A stretch of 64,000 nucleotides of DNA from Hydrogenobacter sp. T-2 (GTDB lineage: Bacteria > Aquificota > Aquificia > Aquificales > Aquificaceae): NCBI RefSeq assembly GCF_033971325.1, contig NZ_CP117180.1, forward strand, positions 1,122,041 through 1,186,040, read 5' to 3'. Positions within the stretch are counted from its first letter, which is position 1. Every line of letters begins with the position of its first letter. Position numbers and translations under genes: made by a program. The notes below the pieces were generated by a model. It was not told the DNA's origin and did not search any database. It was given only the letters and a program-made list of their open reading frames with translations. Below are positions 1 to 7,846 of the stretch, piece by piece.

Positions 1-1
1 C

Positions 2-115
2 ATAGAAGTTAGGATGGTAGTGCCAAGAAGCACTATAGATGAGTATGGTATAAAGGTAGGCGATAAGGTATACGTTATGATAGAAAACCAGAATGTATTC
101 CTTTTCAAGAGATAA
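2..115 (+). CDS. C-terminal end of a TOBE/Mop-like domain protein (5' end outside window)
   Basis: The frame is open from the window edge to a TAA and encodes the last 37 residues of a protein. The tail, with a VGDKVYVMIEN-type strand followed by a short basic end, resembles the TOBE/Mop oxyanion-binding domain of molybdate or tungstate ABC-transporter ATPases and ModE regulators. That would fit a neighbourhood full of molybdenum/tungsten enzymes. Only this fragment is visible, so the full architecture is unknown. It converges on the NifV-like gene with an 8-base gap. Confidence 0.5.
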   Translation: MEVRMVVPRSTIDEYGIKVGDKVYVMIENQNVFLFKR

Positions 116-123
116 TTTTCCTT

Positions 124-1083
124 TTAGCTCTTCTTTGAATACTTTCCAAAGGCAAAGCTCATTTTTCTTCCAATAATCTCTGGATTGAAGGGTAGATAAG
201 TCCTATTGGATTTTAAAAGTCCATCTATGTGAATGCTTGATTTGTTTACGAAGGCATTTCTTCCTACTATAGGCTTGTTGGGATGCACCCTTAGACCCTT
301 ATTTTCTATAAGATACTCTATGGCTTGGTATATCTTCTTTAGGTCAACTCCCGTCTCAATCCCCTGTATGATATCAAGGTAAAAAACAACCTCCTCTGTT
401 GGCGTTATCCCGCATCTCTCCCCAAGTCCGAGAAGTGAGGTGTTTATGAACCTTGCACCACTTAAGGATGCTACCACTGCGTTTGCAGTTGCCATGCCAA
501 AGTCGTTGTGAAGATGAACCTCTACGTCAATCATGGAGGATATATTTTTCACAAGCCTCTGGGTTTGTATTGGGTTTAAAACTCCCACCGTATCCGAAAG
601 CCTTACTCTGTCCGCCCCTAAGCTTTTTACATGCAGAACAAAGTCATATAAAAAAATCTCCTCAGCCCTTGACGCATCTTCAAGCCCAACTGAAGTATAA
701 AGCCCAATAGACTTGCAGTAAGGAATAAGGTCCTTTGCAAGCTCAAGAATGTAATGTCTATCCTTTTTCAGTTTCTCCCTTAACATAATGTCTGAAATTG
801 GAAAAGCTATTTCCACCCTTTTTACACCACACTGGATAGATAGCTCCAAGTCCTTAGGGTTTGCTCTGTTCCAAACTATAACCCTATCACCGAACCTCCC
901 TTTAACCAATTCTTTTATGAATGCCCTCTCTTCCTCGCTGTGAGCTGGAACACCCACCTCTATCTCTTCCACACCCGCAGAGGCTATAAGGTAGAAAAGG
1001 CACCTTTTTTCTTCATAGGAAAGCTCCAGCTCCTTTGACTGGACACCTTCTCGCAGGGTCGTATCTGTAATAAAAACCCTCAT
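124..1083 (-). CDS. nifV: NifV-like homocitrate synthase (HMGL/isopropylmalate synthase family), short form
   Basis: The 319-residue TIM-barrel protein carries family signatures: DTTLREG at 7-13 (substrate/metal), RLSDTVG at about 161-167, the metal-binding HLHND at 190-194 and a GLGERCG loop near 220. Family members condense acetyl-CoA with a 2-oxoacid; in a nif setting the expected product is homocitrate, the organic ligand of FeMo-co. The protein stops just after the GKHSG-equivalent (GKYSKKS), so it lacks about 60 C-terminal residues of usual NifV. The start ATG overlaps the stop of the upstream NifS-like gene (ATGA), indicating translational coupling. It is last in the AOR operon. A citramalate or isopropylmalate role cannot be excluded. 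Confidence 0.72.
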   Translation of the reverse strand: MRVFITDTTLREGVQSKELELSYEEKRCLFYLIASAGVEEIEVGVPAHSEEERAFIKELVKGRFGDRVIVWNRANPKDLELSIQCGVKRVEIAFPISDIMLREKLKKDRHYILELAKDLIPYCKSIGLYTSVGLEDASRAEEIFLYDFVLHVKSLGADRVRLSDTVGVLNPIQTQRLVKNISSMIDVEVHLHNDFGMATANAVVASLSGARFINTSLLGLGERCGITPTEEVVFYLDIIQGIETGVDLKKIYQAIEYLIENKGLRVHPNKPIVGRNAFVNKSSIHIDGLLKSNRTYLPFNPEIIGRKMSFAFGKYSKKS

Positions 1084-2147
1084 GTTAAGGCTCCTATACT
1101 GTGGAGTGTGTTTCTTAATGTATACAAAAACCTCTCTAATTCATCAATGGGGACTAAAGGTGGTAGCCTAAAGCTAAGAAGGTGGTCAAAACCACACCTT
1201 CTTCTGTTTGCCATACATGGAGTGGAAGTATTTAGATAGAAACCCCCTCTTTCTAAGAGAGATATGACCATCTCCAGTTCTACACCTTGTAAGCCAAAAG
1301 AAAAGAGGGCTGGAGCCTTACAGCCCTCCTTGAAAGCTGGTGGCAGAGGCAGGTTTTCCAAGACAAGCCCATCATACATTTCAAAGCTCTTTTTTATTTC
1401 ATCTCTTTTTTCCATTAAAAACCTCACAGATTGGGACAAAAGGTATATACCAAATAGATTTTCCTCACCTGCCCTTACCCCCCTTTCCTGAATACCCCCT
1501 TCAATAAGAGGCTTTAGTCTAATGCCCTTTTTAACATATAGAAAACCCACCCCTTGAGGAGCCATCAAAGAAGGTCCATCAAAACTCGCCATATTCAGCT
1601 CCTCCATGCTTATGCTGGGATAGTAAAGACCCCACATATCAAAGTGACATACCACATTGGGATTGACCTCCTTGACCGCAGAGACTATACCCTTAATATC
1701 CCTAAGGGTGGAAGTTTCTCTGCAGACAGCACCCATTGTAACCATTAGAGTATCTTCTCTAACCTGCTCTGCAACAGCCTGAGGGTCTACCCATCCCTTT
1801 TCGTCAGTTTGTATGTATACCACCTCAAAGCCCTGCCTTTCAAGCCCTTTTAGAGGATGGGTGATAGATATATGTTCAAAGTTTGTGGTGAGTATACTGC
1901 CCTTTTTACCGTATACATAGCCTTTGATGGCTAAATTGTTGCTCTCTGTAGAGCTTGAGGTGTATATAACCTCAAGGTTAGAGCATCCCAAAAAGCTCGC
2001 CAAAACACCCCTTGACCTTACCAGCATCTCCTTTGACCTTGTTGACAAGCTGTTTATACCAGTTGGATTTATGAAAAAAATGGATAAAAGTTCTTGCCTA
2101 AAGGCTCCATCAAGGGGTTGAGAAGAGGTAGGGTCAAGAAGTAGCAT
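1080..2147 (-). CDS. NifS/IscS-like class V aminotransferase-fold protein lacking the PLP lysine
   Basis: The 355-residue protein aligns by eye with NifS over its length: TSSSTESNN near 63-71, the FEHISI histidine near 92, the HFD motif at 168-170 and GGIQERGVRAGEEN near 217-230. The Schiff-base segment, usually (S/G)HKxxxPKG, reads GPSLMAPQG (191-199), so the catalytic Lys is Ser193 and the preceding His is Pro192. The Gln after the HxD motif is also lost. I re-read these codons from the raw sequence. The cysteine loop is remodelled to STPCMANRRRC. It is probably not a PLP cysteine desulfurase; a scaffold or sulfur-carrier partner role is speculation. It lies between AOR and nifV with overlapping ends; SD GAGGAG precedes the ATG. 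Confidence 0.78.
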   Translation of the reverse strand: MLLLDPTSSQPLDGAFRQELLSIFFINPTGINSLSTRSKEMLVRSRGVLASFLGCSNLEVIYTSSSTESNNLAIKGYVYGKKGSILTTNFEHISITHPLKGLERQGFEVVYIQTDEKGWVDPQAVAEQVREDTLMVTMGAVCRETSTLRDIKGIVSAVKEVNPNVVCHFDMWGLYYPSISMEELNMASFDGPSLMAPQGVGFLYVKKGIRLKPLIEGGIQERGVRAGEENLFGIYLLSQSVRFLMEKRDEIKKSFEMYDGLVLENLPLPPAFKEGCKAPALFSFGLQGVELEMVISLLERGGFYLNTSTPCMANRRRCGFDHLLSFRLPPLVPIDELERFLYTLRNTLHSIGALT

Positions 2148-3933
2148 GCGTAAACTCCTCCATAGAAAGCCTTATCAAGGTTTCCTTCTTTGGTATACCC
2201 AATTCATCCCATCCAAAAGCCTGATAAAATTCCTTTATCATCGCATTAAGCTCCTGCAGGCTTGTTCTATAGCCCTTTTCCGATGGCTCCTCTAAAATCC
2301 TGCGTGGTAGAGTATCATCCTTTCTGGAAAAGCCTTCCCTTACATTAAAGAGCCTTTCAAGGGTGTAAACCCTCTCTCCAACTGCGTATAGCTCCTCCAT
2401 AGACATGTCCCAGTCCATTAGGGCGTTTACCATGTCAAGTATCTTCTCATTAAGGGTTAAGCCCACAACCCTCTCCGCACTTAGACAGTAAATAATACTG
2501 TTTACTATACTGGTCCATACCGCAAGGTCTTTCCCCACCTTGCCCTTTCCCTCCCATTTTCCCAGAGGCGTTATGTTGTTCTCCTCAAGACCAGGTCTTA
2601 TATCACAGTGAACAGGACCTCTGTTGGCTACCGCATAACCAAGGGCTTGAGTTTTTACAGCTCTTGGAGAATGCCCCGCTGTTTCCATACCCTTTACCGT
2701 CATCACAAACTCGCCCCCTACCCCTAACCTTCGAGATGCCTTCTCAGAGCCTTCAGCAAGAAGGTCTCCTATACCCTCTCTAAAGGCAATTTTCCTTAAA
2801 AGCTCCCTAACAGCCTCTGTGTTGCCAAAGTAAAGCTCAAGCCCATCCAAGTCTTCTCTTTTTAAGAGCCCTTTCTCATAGCACTCCATCACCCAAGCTA
2901 CCACACCACCGGTTTGTATCTGACCAAGCCCAAGCTCGTCAGTAAGCCTATCAAGCTCTATAAGATGGTCCAAGTTTCCATTTCCTATGATAGTTCCCAT
3001 GGCGTATATGCCCTCATACTCGGGTCCTACCGTAAAGGTATTTTGAGCCACGGAATACTTTCCGCAGGGAACTATGCATCCGGGACAGGATACATCCTTT
3101 ATTACCCTCTCTCTTAATCTTTCACCGCTGACCTCTTCTGCATAGGGGAAAACCTCCTTCTGCCAGTTGTAAGAGGGTAAAATTCCAAGGTGTTGAAGGT
3201 GCATTACTCCTGCGGAGGTTCCATACTTTATGAGATTTTTAACGCCCGGATGGCTGTATACAGCCTTCTCAAATTCTTTTACGAAGTCTATAAGCCTTTT
3301 AGGGTTTTTGGGTTCTATTAGCTTAGTTCCTCTTACGGTTATTGCCTTTATTCTTTTTGACCCCATCACTGCACCCATACCCCCTGTGCCTACAGCCCTC
3401 AGGTCTGAGATAATACAGGCATATTTAACAAGATTCTCCCCTGCAGGCCCAATTACCAGAGCCTTTATGTCCTCTCCATATCTTCTTTTTAGTTCTTGCT
3501 GAGCTTGACTGGTGTGGAAGCCTCTCAGATATTCAGCATCAAAAAAGTAAACTCTTTGGTTTTCTATGTGTATGTGTGTCCATTGGTCACAAGAGCCAGT
3601 TATTATAATGCCATCCCAACCTGCAAACTTACATTCATGACCAAACTCCCCTCCACAGAAACCCTTGGTAAATCCCATGGTTTGAGGTGACTTGGAATAT
3701 ACACCAAACTTTGAGGACATAGGCACAAGTGTACCGTTGGCAGGACCAGTATTTACAATAAGTATGTTTTCCTCAGAGAGCGGGTCTATACCCTTTTTCA
3801 TAAGGGTGTATAGAAGATAAGCACCTATGCCGTTACCCCCTATGTACCTTTCCACAACCCGCTCAGGCACCTCGTAAACATCCACCCTTTTGTGCGTAAG
3901 GTCTATAAACAGATATCTGCCAAACCAACTCAT
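2134..3933 (-). CDS. Aldehyde:ferredoxin oxidoreductase family tungsten/molybdo-pterin enzyme
   Basis: The 599-residue length and the N-terminal block (GGNGIGAYLLY, NTGPANGTLVP, SKSPQTMGFTKGFCGG) are typical of AOR enzymes, which bind a tungsten or molybdenum bis-pterin cofactor and a [4Fe-4S] cluster and oxidise aldehydes to acids while reducing ferredoxin. A CPGCIVPC motif near residue 285 provides three cluster cysteines. The start overlaps the ferredoxin stop (ATGA) and the 3' end overlaps the NifS-like gene. Together with a MoaD-like protein and a dicluster ferredoxin it forms a self-contained W/Mo oxidoreductase module. The operon starts at a sigma-54 promoter with a NifA site, so co-expression with nitrogenase is likely. 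The aldehyde substrate is unknown. Confidence 0.88.
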   Translation of the reverse strand: MSWFGRYLFIDLTHKRVDVYEVPERVVERYIGGNGIGAYLLYTLMKKGIDPLSEENILIVNTGPANGTLVPMSSKFGVYSKSPQTMGFTKGFCGGEFGHECKFAGWDGIIITGSCDQWTHIHIENQRVYFFDAEYLRGFHTSQAQQELKRRYGEDIKALVIGPAGENLVKYACIISDLRAVGTGGMGAVMGSKRIKAITVRGTKLIEPKNPKRLIDFVKEFEKAVYSHPGVKNLIKYGTSAGVMHLQHLGILPSYNWQKEVFPYAEEVSGERLRERVIKDVSCPGCIVPCGKYSVAQNTFTVGPEYEGIYAMGTIIGNGNLDHLIELDRLTDELGLGQIQTGGVVAWVMECYEKGLLKREDLDGLELYFGNTEAVRELLRKIAFREGIGDLLAEGSEKASRRLGVGGEFVMTVKGMETAGHSPRAVKTQALGYAVANRGPVHCDIRPGLEENNITPLGKWEGKGKVGKDLAVWTSIVNSIIYCLSAERVVGLTLNEKILDMVNALMDWDMSMEELYAVGERVYTLERLFNVREGFSRKDDTLPRRILEEPSEKGYRTSLQELNAMIKEFYQAFGWDELGIPKKETLIRLSMEEFTHATS

Positions 3934-4151
3934 GAGTATACCTCCAATGCCCTAAGGGTGCAAAACTCAACGCAGTAGTGTTCCTTACAATCTGTGCATG
4001 CATCGAGGCTAAAGGCCACAGGTCTGTGCCCTAAGTCTGTGTATATCTTTATGGAGGAGAACCTCGTGTTAAAGCCCCCTGTTCTGTAAAAGGAGCAGGC
4101 AAGCATACACCTCTTACATCCAGAGCAGGCGTCCAAATTGACCTTTACCAT
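3930..4151 (-). CDS. Small ferredoxin-like electron carrier of the AOR operon
   Basis: This 73-residue protein has two cysteine groups, CSGCKRCMLAC near the N-terminus and CTDCKEHYCVEFC near the C-terminus, consistent with one or two [4Fe-4S] clusters in a HycB/AOR-associated ferredoxin fold. It probably carries electrons to or from the adjoining AOR. Its Shine-Dalgarno is formed by the last codons of the upstream MoaD-like gene (GGA GGA TGA), so translation is coupled. The stop overlaps the AOR start by four bases. Confidence 0.8.
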   Translation of the reverse strand: MVKVNLDACSGCKRCMLACSFYRTGGFNTRFSSIKIYTDLGHRPVAFSLDACTDCKEHYCVEFCTLRALEVYS

Positions 4152-4152
4152 A

Positions 4153-4407
4153 TCATCCTCCTGCGGTTGGGAGCGTTATTACCAGCTCGTCATCCTCTTT
4201 TACAGGAGCATTAAGCTCTGATATGAGCTCGCCATTCAGTATAAGCACCACACCCTCCCAAAGGCCTTTTTCATGGAAGATCAGCTCCTCTATCTCTGCT
4301 AAGTTGGACAGCCTTCTTATAACTTCTTCTACGCTTTTAACTTCCCTTAACTCAAAGCTGTCTTTTCCAGCAACATAACTTAGATAGCCCAAAAGCTTTA
4401 CACGCAT
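4153..4407 (-). CDS. MoaD/ThiS-like beta-grasp sulfur carrier
   Basis: The 84-residue beta-grasp protein ends in Gly-Gly (LPTAGG), the C-terminal tail that is adenylated and thiocarboxylated in MoaD and ThiS. It probably donates sulfur to the pterin dithiolene of the AOR cofactor. It is first in the AOR operon; the predicted sigma-54 start site is only a few bases upstream of the ATG, implying a very short leader. The two terminal Gly codons double as the ribosome-binding site of the ferredoxin gene. No MoeB-like activating enzyme is visible in the window. Confidence 0.8.
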   Translation of the reverse strand: MRVKLLGYLSYVAGKDSFELREVKSVEEVIRRLSNLAEIEELIFHEKGLWEGVVLILNGELISELNAPVKEDDELVITLPTAGG

Positions 4408-4421
4408 CTCACATAGATATA

Positions 4422-4437
4422 TGCAATAAATATACCA
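4422..4437 (-). promoter_or_regulatory. Sigma-54 (-24/-12) promoter of the AOR-nifV operon
   Basis: Read on the minus strand, TGGTATATTTATTGCA has GG and GC dinucleotides at the exact sigma-54 spacing (consensus TGGCACGN4TTGCA). The -24 half is weaker than consensus. It lies 15-30 bases upstream of the MoaD-like ATG and points into that operon. Confidence 0.72.
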
Positions 4438-4477
4438 AGACTTTTCCCTTCTTTTTGTATTATTTATTACATAAGGT

Positions 4478-4493
4478 TGTAAGCTACCTTACA
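4478..4493. promoter_or_regulatory. NifA upstream activator site (TGT-N10-ACA)
   Basis: TGTAAGCTACCTTACA is an exact TGT-N10-ACA site with extended dyad symmetry (TGTAAG-N4-CTTACA). It is also embedded in TAAGGT-N8-ACCTTA. It lies about 75 bases upstream of the predicted AOR-operon start site and 40 bases upstream of the activator gene on the other strand, so it could serve activation of the operon and autoregulation. Confidence 0.65.
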
Positions 4494-4532
4494 TAATAGT
4501 GTTGGAAACATTACACAAAGGAGGTCTTTCGC

Positions 4533-6125
4533 TTGGCATCAATGTTGCATATATTTAAATTGATGATGGATGAGAAGTTTACAAGCCTTGAAGTTAATCT
4601 GCTTTATAACCTCTCAAAAGAGCTAACCAGTATGAACCAGGACCCGGAGAGGATTATAAGGTGGGTGGTGCGTATGATTGGCGAAATACCAGGCATCAGA
4701 AGGGTTGTGTTTTACATAGCGGATAGTGAAACCTCCAAAGCATCTCTTATTGCCAGCGTTGGCGTGGACGAGGGTAGCATAACCCTCAGTAAAAAGGAGG
4801 GGGTGCTGGGCTTCGTGCTAAGGGAGGGCTATCCTGTGGTTATAAAGAACCTCTCAGAAGAGCCCATCTTTTTAAACAAAATAAGGAGGCAAAGTCTGAC
4901 AGACGTAATATTTATTGCGGTGCCCGTAAAGCATAGCAATAGGGTTGTGGGAATAATAACGGTTGATGTGAGTAAAGAGTTTGGCAAGACAGCTCATCTC
5001 ATGGAGCTACTGGTTATGATATCAAACCTCATAGGTAATTACATATACACTTATATGAAGCTAAAGGAAAAGGAAGAAGCCTATAAGGAAGAGATAGCTA
5101 TACTAAAGAAGGAGGTGTTGAAAAAGTTCAAGGTTGAGGGTTTTGTGGGTGGGAGTAAGGCTTATCAAGATATTGTAAAACAGGTGATAAAGCTGGCAAA
5201 CCTTGACACCATAGTGATGATACGCGGAGAGTCTGGAACGGGTAAGACTACAGTGGCAAGAGCCATACATTACCTTTCTCCCAGAAAGAACCGCTCCTTT
5301 GTTGAGATAAACTGTTCCACCATACCTGCGGAGCTCTTTGAGGCTGAGCTCTTTGGATACGAAAAGGGAGCTTTTACGGGTGCCTACGCCAGCAAGCCAG
5401 GTAAGGTGGAAATAGCCAACGGCGGAACTCTCTTCTTTGACGAGGTGGGTGACCTAAGCCCTGCGGTGCAGGCAAAACTACTCAGGTTCATACAGACAAA
5501 GGAGTTTGAGAGGTTAGGAAGTAATAAAACCCTTAAGTCGGACGCCAGAATAATAGTCGCCACCAACAAGAACCTTGAAGAAATGGTGGCAAAGGGTGAG
5601 TTTAGGGAAGACCTCTATTACAGAATATCAGTATACCCTCTCTATATTCCACCCCTCAGGGAAAGAAAGGAAGACATCCCCGTTTTGGTTGAGCACTTTC
5701 TTAAACGGATGAGTAGCACTATGGGTAAGAACATAGGAATAGAAGACGAAGCCCTCAGAGTTTTAGCGTCCTGTGACTTTCCTGGAAATGTAAGAGAGCT
5801 TATAAACTGTCTTACGAGGGCTGTTATAAACTCCAACGGAAAGGTTATAAAAGCACAGGATATCTCTTGTATAGGCTCTAGGGTATGTTTTTCTCACATG
5901 ATAAAAAGTTATGCTAAACCAAAAAGCGAGGAGAAACAAGAACAGATAAACACACCCCCTGTAAAAAGTGAAGAGAAGCCCTCAAAGGATGAAAGAACTC
6001 TCATAATAGAAACTCTGGAAAAGGTTGGATATGTGCAAGCAAAAGCTGCAAGACTACTTGGAATGACCGTAAGACAGCTCAACTACAGAATAAAGAAGTA
6101 TGGAATACCAATAAAGAAAATTTAA
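4533..6125 (+). CDS. nifA: NifA-type sigma-54-dependent transcriptional activator
   Basis: The 530-residue protein has an N-terminal GAF domain (about 20-175), an AAA+ ATPase domain (about 205-440; Walker A GESGTGKT at 232-239, sigma-54 contact loop GAFTGA at 279-284, Walker B GGTLFFDE) and a C-terminal Fis-type helix-turn-helix (about 495-530). Cysteines 414, 426, 446 and 452 give C-X11-C-X19-C-X5-C, nearly the C-X11-C-X19-C-X4-C of oxygen-sensitive NifA proteins. TTG at 4533 is chosen because AAAGGAGG sits 8 bases before it; the next ATG is 17 bases away. The gene converges on nifX with a 4-base overlap. It probably activates both sigma-54 promoters in this window. Confidence 0.9.
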   Translation: MASMLHIFKLMMDEKFTSLEVNLLYNLSKELTSMNQDPERIIRWVVRMIGEIPGIRRVVFYIADSETSKASLIASVGVDEGSITLSKKEGVLGFVLREGYPVVIKNLSEEPIFLNKIRRQSLTDVIFIAVPVKHSNRVVGIITVDVSKEFGKTAHLMELLVMISNLIGNYIYTYMKLKEKEEAYKEEIAILKKEVLKKFKVEGFVGGSKAYQDIVKQVIKLANLDTIVMIRGESGTGKTTVARAIHYLSPRKNRSFVEINCSTIPAELFEAELFGYEKGAFTGAYASKPGKVEIANGGTLFFDEVGDLSPAVQAKLLRFIQTKEFERLGSNKTLKSDARIIVATNKNLEEMVAKGEFREDLYYRISVYPLYIPPLRERKEDIPVLVEHFLKRMSSTMGKNIGIEDEALRVLASCDFPGNVRELINCLTRAVINSNGKVIKAQDISCIGSRVCFSHMIKSYAKPKSEEKQEQINTPPVKSEEKPSKDERTLIIETLEKVGYVQAKAARLLGMTVRQLNYRIKKYGIPIKKI

Positions 6126-6508
6126 ATATAATCTGTATCCCCAGTCCTGTCTTTGGTAAGGGCTTTTCTTAGCCATGGAGGTGGGTTTTCTCTCAAGGTT
6201 TTTAAAAGTTGGTCTAATATATCCTTTATGGGTGTAGGCTCGTTAACCTTGACGGGATGGATCTTTGCCTTAACTACCCTTGCGGCCGCCGTGGCCCCTA
6301 TGGCTATAACATAGACTATAGCACAATCCTTTATGGCTTCAACTTTTGAATTTATCTTGTCATACTCCTCGTCTGGCACGTCTTCAAAGTTTCTATACTC
6401 CAAAAATTCGTAGCCCTTCTCATCTATCTCGTAAACAGCCATGGTTCTTGCGTGACCAAAATGGTCATCCACCTTATCAAGACTTTTGGTTGCAAAGGCT
6501 ACCCTCAT
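6122..6508 (-). CDS. nifX: NifX-family FeMo-cofactor carrier
   Basis: The 128-residue protein begins MRVAFATKSLDKVDDHFGHA, the hallmark N-terminus of the NifX/NafY/VnfX cofactor-binding family, with a conserved HFGHA loop. NifX shuttles NifB-co and the VK-cluster to and from NifEN during FeMo-co maturation. It is the last gene of the long nif operon, 3 bases after nifN, and its stop overlaps the 3' end of nifA on the other strand, so no terminator fits between them. Confidence 0.9.
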   Translation of the reverse strand: MRVAFATKSLDKVDDHFGHARTMAVYEIDEKGYEFLEYRNFEDVPDEEYDKINSKVEAIKDCAIVYVIAIGATAAARVVKAKIHPVKVNEPTPIKDILDQLLKTLRENPPPWLRKALTKDRTGDTDYI

Positions 6509-6511
6509 GGC

Positions 6512-7846
6512 TCACCTCCTTTTTATGTGCTCAGGAATATGATAAGATGCTTCTTCATCCCTTTCCATGAGTAGATTAGCAAGTTCAAAGACAAGGTTTG
6601 CAGTGCCTTCATAGCCTATATAGCCCTTTAAAAAGTGTCCAAGTCTATCAAAAATAGGAATTCCAACCCTGTAATGTGGAGCTTTTATCTCCTTGGCAAT
6701 ATGCCTTAGGTTTGTATTTCCTATAAGTAAGTCTATATCCGAGCCATCTATATGTAAGAGTATATCTTCAAGGTCTCCAATGATAACCTTACCTACTGGC
6801 AGATTCTCCAAACCATCAGCGTATGTGGGGCTTACAATTAGGGGAACCTCCGCGCCCATCTCTTTAGTGAGGAAGTTAGCCATACCCCAGAGAAAATCAG
6901 GCTCACCAGCCACCACTACCTTTTTACCAGTTAGATAAAAGTGGCTGTCCACCATGGCATCTAAAAGCCTATCTCTCCATCTTTTAACCGACTCTGGTGG
7001 CTCCTTCCCGCTGAGGTTTATAAGCAGGCTTATGAGACTGTCAAAGTTTTCCAGACCTATAAGGCTATCGTAATAAAACATGGGTATCATAAACTTCTTT
7101 TCCAAATACTCCCCTGCTTCCCTTACGCTCTCACCTATGGCTATGGTTATAGTAGAGGCTGGCATCATTTCTATGTCTCTTATATCAGTTCCATATTTTG
7201 TTATGCTGGAAAATGCTTTAGCCTGCCCGTCCAAACTGCGCATATCTGGGAATATAACCGGCTTGAAACCAAAGCTCTTTATAAGCTCTTCTATAGCGTC
7301 TATATCCTTTGCGGTCATGGAATAACTGATTAGAAGGTTTATTTGATTTGGGCTTTTCTTCATTGGAGCTCGTAGGAGGCTTCTTAGGATAGAGCTAACC
7401 GCCTTTGAATAGCCCTCGTGGAAGGAGCCCACGTAGTCGGGTGTGGAAACAAAGACTATCTTTGTATGAGAATACTCATCGTAGAGTTCTCTAAACATCT
7501 TTATAGAACCCTCAGTGTCATCTCCTCTCGTTTCGCTTACACCGGTGGAAACAACGCCAACAAACTCTGGTTTATTCTTTTCTATGACATTTTTGAGGGC
7601 TGTATGCAGGTTTTCGTCGCCACCCATAATGGTGACTATCTCTGAAAGTGCAGTGGTTTGCATGGGTATGTTCTCCCAAAAGTGCCTTGTTAGAAAGGTC
7701 TTGGCAAAGGCTGCACATCCTTGAGAGCCGTGCATTATGGGCATGGAATTTTTAACACCCAGAATCGCATACACAGCACCAAGTGGTTGGCTCATTTTTA
7801 GAGGATAGACAGAACAAGCCTTCGAAGACCTTATAAGCTCTGCCAT
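6512..7846 (-). CDS. nifN: Nitrogenase FeMo-cofactor scaffold subunit NifN
   Basis: The 444-residue NifK homologue shows SKACSVYPLKMSQPLGA near 8-24 and a GSQGCAAFAKTFLTRHF block near 41-57, both diagnostic of NifN. It forms the NifE2N2 scaffold on which NifB-co is converted to FeMo-co. Its start lies inside the last codons of nifE (16-base overlap). It lacks the third P-cluster Cys region of NifK (STGVSE instead of TTCMAE), as expected for NifN. Confidence 0.93.
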   Translation of the reverse strand: MAELIRSSKACSVYPLKMSQPLGAVYAILGVKNSMPIMHGSQGCAAFAKTFLTRHFWENIPMQTTALSEIVTIMGGDENLHTALKNVIEKNKPEFVGVVSTGVSETRGDDTEGSIKMFRELYDEYSHTKIVFVSTPDYVGSFHEGYSKAVSSILRSLLRAPMKKSPNQINLLISYSMTAKDIDAIEELIKSFGFKPVIFPDMRSLDGQAKAFSSITKYGTDIRDIEMMPASTITIAIGESVREAGEYLEKKFMIPMFYYDSLIGLENFDSLISLLINLSGKEPPESVKRWRDRLLDAMVDSHFYLTGKKVVVAGEPDFLWGMANFLTKEMGAEVPLIVSPTYADGLENLPVGKVIIGDLEDILLHIDGSDIDLLIGNTNLRHIAKEIKAPHYRVGIPIFDRLGHFLKGYIGYEGTANLVFELANLLMERDEEASYHIPEHIKRR

